Source: Kaustia mangrovi (GTDB lineage Bacteria > Pseudomonadota > Alphaproteobacteria > Rhizobiales > Im1). From it: DNA of 64,000 bases. The position numbers and the translations under genes were made by a program. Below are positions 58,833 to 64,000 of the stretch, in pieces. How positions within the stretch are numbered: position 1 is the stretch's first letter; each line of letters starts with the position of its first letter. Location of the stretch: the NCBI RefSeq assembly GCF_015482775.1, contig NZ_CP058214.1:496001-560000 (forward strand), in the 5' to 3' direction. Below the pieces are notes generated by a model. That model did no database searches. It was not told the DNA's origin and was given only the letters and a program-made list of their open reading frames with translations.

Positions 58833-59409
58833 TGTCGCGATCCGCAAGATGGCGCTCATGCTCGAGGAAATCCGCCACGAGGGCGGCCCGGCGCCGCAAA
58901 CGCCGCTTCTGCGCGCCGCCTCGCTCGCCGTCATCGCCAATCCGTTCGCCGGGCGCTACGAGCCCGATATCGCCGGTTTCATGGAAGACCTGAAGCCTCT
59001 CGGCCTCGACATGGCCGACCGGCTGATCGCGGCGCTCGGCGGCGATCCGAAAAGGGTGGAAGGCTACGGCAAGGGCGCGATCGTCGGCCAGGCGGGCGAG
59101 CTGGAGCATGGCGCGCTGTGGCACGTGCCCGGCGGCTACGCCATGCGCGAGCGGCTCGGCGACGCCAAGGCCATCGTGCCCTCCACCAAGAAGGTCGGCG
59201 CGGCGGGCGCGCGTCTCGACGTGCCCATCACCCATGTCGACGCATCCTATGTGCGCAGCCATTTCGACGCGATGGAGGTCGGCCTGAACGACGCCCCGCG
59301 CGCCGACGAGATGGTGCTTGTGCTGGTCATGACGACGGGTCCCCGCATCCATGAGCGCGTGGGCGGCCTCAAGGCATCCGAGATCGAAGGAAAGGACGGG
59401 CTCAGATGA
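58825..59409 (+). CDS. AA_synth (DUF1185) family protein, copy 1
   Basis: 194 residues. Shares with the next gene the core SLAVIANPFAGRYEPDI, GYGKGAIVGQAGELEHGA, IVPSTKKVGAAGARLDVPI and YVRSHFDAMEVGLNDAPRAD. The family (PF06684) is named for amino-acid synthesis on weak grounds, and its reaction is unknown. The ATG at 58825 follows GAGAGG and overlaps the UPF0280 stop by eight bases, so it belongs to the same operon. Confidence 0.78.
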   Translation: MPDVAIRKMALMLEEIRHEGGPAPQTPLLRAASLAVIANPFAGRYEPDIAGFMEDLKPLGLDMADRLIAALGGDPKRVEGYGKGAIVGQAGELEHGALWHVPGGYAMRERLGDAKAIVPSTKKVGAAGARLDVPITHVDASYVRSHFDAMEVGLNDAPRADEMVLVLVMTTGPRIHERVGGLKASEIEGKDGLR

Positions 59410-59990
59410 CGGCGAAGATCCGCAAGATCGCTGTATTTGTCGAGGAGACCCACAAGGAGATCGGCCGCGAGATCCAGCCGCCGACGCGGCGGGCCGCGGC
59501 CGTGGCCGTGATCGAGAACCCGTTCGCCGGGCGCTATGTGGAGGACCTCGACGAACTGATGGAGATCGGCGCGGAGCTCGGCGGCCTGCTGGGCGAGCGC
59601 TGCGTCAAGGCGCTCGGCATTGAACCGGCCGCGGCCGAAAGCTACGGCAAGGCCGCCATGGTCGGCGAGAATGGCGAGCTGGAGCACGCCGCCGCCATCC
59701 TGCACCCCCGCCTTGGCGCCCCCTTGCGCAAGGCGGTGGAGAAGGGCGCGGCGCTGGTGCCCTCGTCGAAGAAGATGGGTGGCCCCGGCCAGCCGCTCGA
59801 CGTGCCGCTCGGCCACAAGGACGCGGCCTATGTCCGTAGCCATTTCGACGGCATGGAGGTGCGCCTCAACGACGCGCCGCGGGCCAACGAGATCATGGTT
59901 GCCGTCGCCGTCACCGACAGCGGCCGCCCTCTGCCCCGTGTCGGCGGCCTGACGGCGGACGAGGCCAAGGGCGAGGACGGCTTGCGCTAG
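59406..59990 (+). CDS. AA_synth (DUF1185) family protein, copy 2
   Basis: 194 residues, the same length as copy 1 and clearly paralogous: VAVIENPFAGRYVEDLDEL, SYGKAAMVGENGELEHAAA, LVPSSKKMGGPGQPLDVPL and YVRSHFDGMEVRLNDAPRAN. The ATG overlaps the copy 1 stop (ATGA), which suggests a hetero-oligomer. Differences cluster at the N-terminus and near the LG(A/D) segments. Reaction unknown. Confidence 0.78.
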   Translation: MTAKIRKIAVFVEETHKEIGREIQPPTRRAAAVAVIENPFAGRYVEDLDELMEIGAELGGLLGERCVKALGIEPAAAESYGKAAMVGENGELEHAAAILHPRLGAPLRKAVEKGAALVPSSKKMGGPGQPLDVPLGHKDAAYVRSHFDGMEVRLNDAPRANEIMVAVAVTDSGRPLPRVGGLTADEAKGEDGLR

Positions 59991-60228
59991 GACAACCGGG
60001 ACTATTGGGAAGGATCGCTCTTCCGGCAACCGGGCAACGCGGCCCGATTGCCGGGCGATCCGGCGAGGGGATGCCGAATCAACCTCTGCGGACAAATAGA
60101 GGCTTGATCGCCAGAATGGCGTGCAGAAGAGTTGATCCGGTTCGAAGTGCTGGCGCACCCTGTTCCCGTCCTGATGGACGGGCAGGCCGTTCCGGCGTGT
60201 TGCGAGGGTTATTTTGGGAGGTGAGACG

Positions 60229-61440
60229 ATGATTGCGAGACGCATGTTCATGAAAGCGGCGGGACTCGGCCTCGCTGCGGCTGCCGCGTTCGGGCCGACA
60301 GGCCTTGCGGCACAGACCATCACGGTTGGCGAGATCAACAGCTATACGCGGCTGCCGGCCTTCACGGAGCCCTACAAGAAGGGCTGGCAGCTCGCGCTGG
60401 AGCAGATCAACGAGGCCGGCGGCATCGGCGGCAAGACGCTGGAGGTCATCAGCCGCGACGATGGCGGCGAGCCCGGCAATGCCGTCAAGATCGCCGAGGA
60501 GCTCGTCACGCGGGACGAAGTGGTGATGCTCGCCGGCGGCTTCTTCTCCAATGTCGGGCTGGCGCTCGCAGACTATGCCAAGCAGCGCAAGGTCCTGTTC
60601 CTGGCCAGCGAACCCCTGACCGACGCGCTCGTCTGGTCGAAGGGCAACCGCTATACCTTCCGCCTGCGCCCGTCGACCTACATGCAGGCGGCCATGCTCG
60701 CGGAGAAGGCCGGCGAGCTCGACGCGACCAAATGGGCGACCATCTCGCCCAACTACGCCTATGGCAAGGACGCCGTCACCGCCTTCAAGGAGGTGCTGAA
60801 GGAGCGCAAGGCCGATGTCGAGTTCGTCGAGGAGCAGTGGCCGCCGCTGTTCAAGATCGATGCCGGCTCCACCGCACGCGCGCTGGAGGCCGCCAAGCCG
60901 GACGCGATCTACAATGTGACCTTCGGCCCCGACCTCGCCAAGTTCGTGCGCGAGGGCGAGCTGCGCGGCCTGTTCGAGGGCCGCGAGGTGGTGAGCCTGC
61001 TGTCCGGCGAGCCGGAATATCTCGACCCGCTCGGGGCGGAGGCGCCGGAAGGCTGGATCGTCACCGGCTATCCCTGGTACGCGCTTAAGGACGAGGGCAA
61101 CAAGGCCTTCATCGACGCCTACCGCGAGAAGTGGGGCGAACCGCCCATGACCGGCTCGCTCGTCGGCTACAACATGATGATGTCCATCGCCACCCTGCTG
61201 CGCCAGGCGGACTCGACAGACACGGAGACGCTGGTCGACACGCTGGAGGGCCTCGATGTCGAGACGCCCCAGGGCGTGATCACCTACCGCAAGGCGGACC
61301 ATCAGTCGACCATGGGCGCCTGGGTCGGCCGCACCGCCTTGAAGGACGGCAAGGGCATCATGGTGGACTGGTACTACGCCGACGGCGCGGACTACCTGCC
61401 GAGCCCGGAAGAGGCCGCGAAGATGCGCCCGGCGGAGTGA
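60229..61440 (+). CDS. Liv-type ABC transporter substrate-binding protein with Tat signal
   Basis: 403 residues. The N-terminus ARRMFMKAAGLGLAAAAAFG carries a twin-arginine motif (RRMFMK) and hydrophobic stretch, so export by the Tat system encoded at 21-23 kb is likely. The mature part is a type I periplasmic binding fold (ITVGEINSYTRLPAFTEPYK, QINEAGGIGGKTLEVISRDD, FGPDLAKFVREGELRG). Ligand unknown; context suggests an N-heterocyclic acid. GGGAGG precedes the ATG at 60229. A 238-base gap separates it from the AA_synth genes, so it may have its own promoter. Confidence 0.9.
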   Translation: MIARRMFMKAAGLGLAAAAAFGPTGLAAQTITVGEINSYTRLPAFTEPYKKGWQLALEQINEAGGIGGKTLEVISRDDGGEPGNAVKIAEELVTRDEVVMLAGGFFSNVGLALADYAKQRKVLFLASEPLTDALVWSKGNRYTFRLRPSTYMQAAMLAEKAGELDATKWATISPNYAYGKDAVTAFKEVLKERKADVEFVEEQWPPLFKIDAGSTARALEAAKPDAIYNVTFGPDLAKFVREGELRGLFEGREVVSLLSGEPEYLDPLGAEAPEGWIVTGYPWYALKDEGNKAFIDAYREKWGEPPMTGSLVGYNMMMSIATLLRQADSTDTETLVDTLEGLDVETPQGVITYRKADHQSTMGAWVGRTALKDGKGIMVDWYYADGADYLPSPEEAAKMRPAE

Positions 61441-61479
61441 CCGCTGTCAAACTGGCGCCATTGCGCAAAGCCCGCATCG

Positions 61480-61506
61480 GGATCCCGGGACGTGCTCCCG
61501 GGATCC
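61480..61506. repeat. perfect 11-base inverted repeat (REP-like) between transporter genes
   Basis: GGATCCCGGGA-CGTGC-TCCCGGGATCC. It is followed up to about 61670 by segments such as CCCCGCTTTCGCAGGGACGA and two GACGAGTGG copies, typical of dispersed extragenic repeats in alphaproteobacteria. It lies between the binding-protein and permease genes, where a hairpin could lower permease expression. Confidence 0.7.
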
Positions 61507-61697
61507 AATGGCGGCTCGACGCAACGAGGCGCTACCGACCCACGCAACGTGGCCCTTTCCTTCTCGCCATTTCCGCGACAGCAGGACTCCATTGCCGCAC
61601 GATGCGCCATGAATCCCCGCTTTCGCAGGGACGACGAGTGGACACCAGGGGATGACGAGTGGGCACTGAAAAAGGCTAGGGAGAGGGTCGAGCGCCC

Positions 61698-63551
61698 ATG
61701 GGGTTCTATTTCGCTCAGTTGCTGACAGGGCTCGCCAGCGCATCGTCGCTGTTTCTGGTGGCGTGCGGCCTGTCGATCATCTTCGGCGTGACGCGCATCG
61801 TGAATTTCGCGCACGGCTCCTTCTTCATGCTGGGAGCCTATCTCGCCTATACCTTCATGGCCGTCCTGCCACACGGCATTCTGGGCTTCTGGGGTTCGGT
61901 GGCCGTCGCGGCGCTCGCCGTCGGCGCCATCGGCTCGCTGATCGAGATCGTAGTGCTCCGGCGCATCTACGGCGCGCCGGAGCTCTTCCAGCTCGTGGCG
62001 ACCTTCGGTATCGTGCTCATCGTGCAGGACGCCACCTTGTGGATCTGGGGCCCGGAGGACCTGCTCGGCCCCCGCGCGCCGGGGCTCGACAGCGCAGTGC
62101 GCATCTTCGGCGAGCCGATCCCCGAATACGACCTCGCGCTCATCGTCATCGGCCCGCTGGTGCTCGCCGCTGTCTGGCTCATCTTCCACCGGACGCGCTG
62201 GGGCGTGCTGGTGCGCGCCGCGACGCGCGACCGCGAGATGGTCGGCGCGCTCGGCGTCAACCAGTCCTGGCTGTTCACCAGCGTGTTCTTCCTCGGCTCC
62301 GCGCTGGCCGGTCTCGGCGGCGCGCTGCAGGTGCCGCGCGAGGCGGTCAGCCTGCTCATGGACCTGAACGTCATCGCGGAGGCCTTCGTGGTGGTCGTCA
62401 TCGGCGGCATGGGCAGCGTCGTCGGCGCCTTCGTGGCCGCGGTGCTCATCGGCGAGCTGAACGCCTTCGGCATCCTCATCTTCCCGCAGATCACCATCGT
62501 GCTCGCCTTCCTCGTCATGGCGGTCGTTCTGGTACTGCGCCCCTGGGGCCTGTTCGGCCGGCCGGAGCCCACAGGCCATACTGGCACCGTGCCGGAAGCC
62601 CCCTTCGTGCTGCTTACCGCGCCGCAGCGGCTGGCCTATCTCGCGGTCCTTGCGGTTCTCGCCGCCCTGCCCTTCTTCGCCGACGCCTTCACGCTGGTGC
62701 TGCTCGTCGACATCTTCGTCTTCGCGCTCTTTGCCGCGAGCCTCCATTTCATCATGGGGCCCGCCGGCATGATCTCCTTCGGGCATGCCGCCTATTTCGG
62801 GCTCGGCGCCTATGGCGCGGCGCTGGCGGTGAAATATCTCGCCGCCTCCATGGAGGTCGGCCTGTTCCTGGCACCGGCCGCCGCGGCGCTGGGCGCGCTC
62901 GTCTTCGGCTGGTTCTGCGTGCGCCTCTCCGGCGTCTATCTCGCCATGCTGACGCTGGCGGCCGCCCAGATCGTCTGGTCCATCGCCTTCCAGTGGACCG
63001 AGGTGACCGGCGGCGACGACGGCATACTGGGCGTCTGGCCGTCTGACTGGGCGTCCTCCAAGACAGCCTACTACTATCTGGCCCTCGTTCTGTCGGCCGG
63101 CGGCATCGCGCTTCTGCGCCACATCATCCACGCCCCGTTCGGCTATACGCTGCGGGGTGGGCGCGATTCGCCGCTGCGCACCGAATCGATCGGCATCAAC
63201 CTCAACCGCCACCAGTGGATGGGCTTCGTGATCGCAGGCGCCTTCGCGGGCCTCGCAGGGGGCATATTCGTGTTCTCCAAGGGCTCGATCTTCCCCGACG
63301 AGCTCGCCATTCCGCGCTCCGTCGACGGGCTCATCATGGTGCTGCTCGGCGGCGTCCAGACCCTCGTCGGACCGGTGGTCGGCGCGGCCGCCTTCACCCT
63401 GATCGAGGACTGGGTATCGAGGCTCGACTACTGGCGGCTCATCCTCGGCCTCATCATCCTGTTCATCGTCATCCTCGCACCGGAAGGCATAGCCGGCGGC
63501 GCCGCGCGCATCGCCACACGACTGGGTGCCCGGAAGAAGGAGGCCGCGTGA
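61698..63551 (+). CDS. fused LivH-LivM ABC transporter permease
   Basis: 617 residues joining both permeases of a branched-chain-amino-acid-type importer. The LivH half (about 1-295) has GLSIIFGVTRIVNFAHGSFF and VVVIGGMGSVVGAFVAAVLI. The LivM half (about 310-617) has GPAGMISFGHAAYFGLGAYG and LLGGVQTLVGPVVGAAAFTL. About 16-18 transmembrane helices in all. The stop overlaps the ATPase start (TGATG). Fused LivHM proteins are known but less common than separate genes. Confidence 0.9.
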   Translation: MGFYFAQLLTGLASASSLFLVACGLSIIFGVTRIVNFAHGSFFMLGAYLAYTFMAVLPHGILGFWGSVAVAALAVGAIGSLIEIVVLRRIYGAPELFQLVATFGIVLIVQDATLWIWGPEDLLGPRAPGLDSAVRIFGEPIPEYDLALIVIGPLVLAAVWLIFHRTRWGVLVRAATRDREMVGALGVNQSWLFTSVFFLGSALAGLGGALQVPREAVSLLMDLNVIAEAFVVVVIGGMGSVVGAFVAAVLIGELNAFGILIFPQITIVLAFLVMAVVLVLRPWGLFGRPEPTGHTGTVPEAPFVLLTAPQRLAYLAVLAVLAALPFFADAFTLVLLVDIFVFALFAASLHFIMGPAGMISFGHAAYFGLGAYGAALAVKYLAASMEVGLFLAPAAAALGALVFGWFCVRLSGVYLAMLTLAAAQIVWSIAFQWTEVTGGDDGILGVWPSDWASSKTAYYYLALVLSAGGIALLRHIIHAPFGYTLRGGRDSPLRTESIGINLNRHQWMGFVIAGAFAGLAGGIFVFSKGSIFPDELAIPRSVDGLIMVLLGGVQTLVGPVVGAAAFTLIEDWVSRLDYWRLILGLIILFIVILAPEGIAGGAARIATRLGARKKEAA

Positions 63552-64000
63552 TGGCGCTTCTCGACGTGCGCGCGCTGTCGAAATCCTTCGGCGGCATCGA
63601 GGCGGTCAAATCCGTCACCTTCGGCCTGGAGAAGGGCGAGCTGCTCGCACTGATCGGTCCGAACGGCGCGGGCAAGACGACCTGCTTCAACATGCTGAAC
63701 GGCCAGCTCCGCCCCAATTCCGGCTCCGTCCGCTTCGAGGGCCGAGAGCTCGTCGGGCTGAAACCCCGGCAGATCTGGCGGCTGGGGGTCGGGCGCACCT
63801 TCCAGATCACCGCGACCTTCCCGTCCATGACGGTGCGGGAGAATGTGCAGATGGCGCTCATCTCGCACCATCGCCGGACCTTCTCGCTCGTCTCGCGCGC
63901 GGTGTCGCTCTATGCCGACGAGGCGCAGGCACTGCTGGAGCGCATCGGCATGGGCGACCAGGCCGGGCGCGCCTGCGCGGAGCTCGCCTATGGCGACCTG
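63551..64000 (+). CDS. Liv-type ABC transporter ATPase, LivG-like (3' end cut by window edge)
   Basis: The first 150 residues are visible: LSKSFGGIEAVKSVTFGLEK, Walker A LIGPNGAGKTTCFNMLNG (about 36) and the Q-loop region GVGRTFQITATFPSMTVREN, typical of LivG. The signature and Walker B lie outside the window. Starts inside the permease stop codon. A LivF-like second ATPase is expected just downstream. Confidence 0.93.
   Translation, partial: MALLDVRALSKSFGGIEAVKSVTFGLEKGELLALIGPNGAGKTTCFNMLNGQLRPNSGSVRFEGRELVGLKPRQIWRLGVGRTFQITATFPSMTVRENVQMALISHHRRTFSLVSRAVSLYADEAQALLERIGMGDQAGRACAELAYGDL

Overview
The window is a high-GC (about two-thirds G+C by eye), densely packed chromosomal segment from an alphaproteobacterium, most likely of the order Hyphomicrobiales (Rhizobiales). 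The grounds are gene order (tatABC-serS-surE-pcm-nlpD, then yajC-secD-secF with Mth938-like and phytoene-synthase-like partners; valS-popZ-tolC), an ExoR-like Sel1 protein, GTTC-N7-GTTC SOS boxes, and palindromic intergenic repeats of rhizobial style. I cannot name the genus.

Layout. 1-7.1 kb: ssb (cut by the window edge) divergent from uvrA with two SOS boxes between them, a 41-aa membrane microprotein, an MscS channel and trmFO. 7.1-13.2 kb (minus): DUF4153 membrane protein, NDUFAF6-like and NDUFAF3-like proteins, secF, secD, yajC. 13.4-15.8 kb: DUF815 ATPase, a GST and a sulfotransferase. 16.0-22.9 kb (minus): NlpD-like protein, small membrane protein, pcm, surE, serS, tatC, tatB, tatA. 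23.1-33.4 kb (minus): orphan ABC ATPase, scpB, scpA, nagZ, a very long SPOR protein, argS and a dGTPase. 33.5-39.1 kb: erpA, a LysR/MFS pair, an aldo-keto reductase, xth and an exoR-like gene. 39.1-47.5 kb (minus): ilvD, valS, popZ, tolC, a PIMT-like methyltransferase; then tRNA-Cys.

The distinctive part is 47.8-64.0 kb. An enamidase-like amidohydrolase is divergent from a 7Fe ferredoxin plus two-subunit 2-oxoacid:ferredoxin oxidoreductase operon. These are followed by a molybdenum hydroxylase (FAD subunit, and a fused 2Fe-2S/Mo subunit), a 6-hydroxynicotinate reductase-like protein, a UPF0280 (ApbE-like) protein, two tandem AA_synth (DUF1185) proteins, and a Liv-type ABC transporter running off the window. 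Together they outline a reductive nicotinate-type (N-heterocycle) pathway: uptake, ring hydroxylation, ferredoxin-driven ring reduction, hydrolytic ring opening. Three promoters in it carry the same near-palindrome, TTTGT-N6-ACAAA, which suggests one local regulon.

Two sequence-level points affect how the annotation should be read. First, five genes (scpB, the SPOR gene, valS and both molybdenum-hydroxylase genes) carry seven apparent one-base deletions, all in G or C runs. Restoring one base each gives full-length proteins, so systematic homopolymer undercalling is more likely than gene decay. Second, serS contains an in-frame insertion of about 90 codons whose core is only about 28% GC, unlike anything else in the window.
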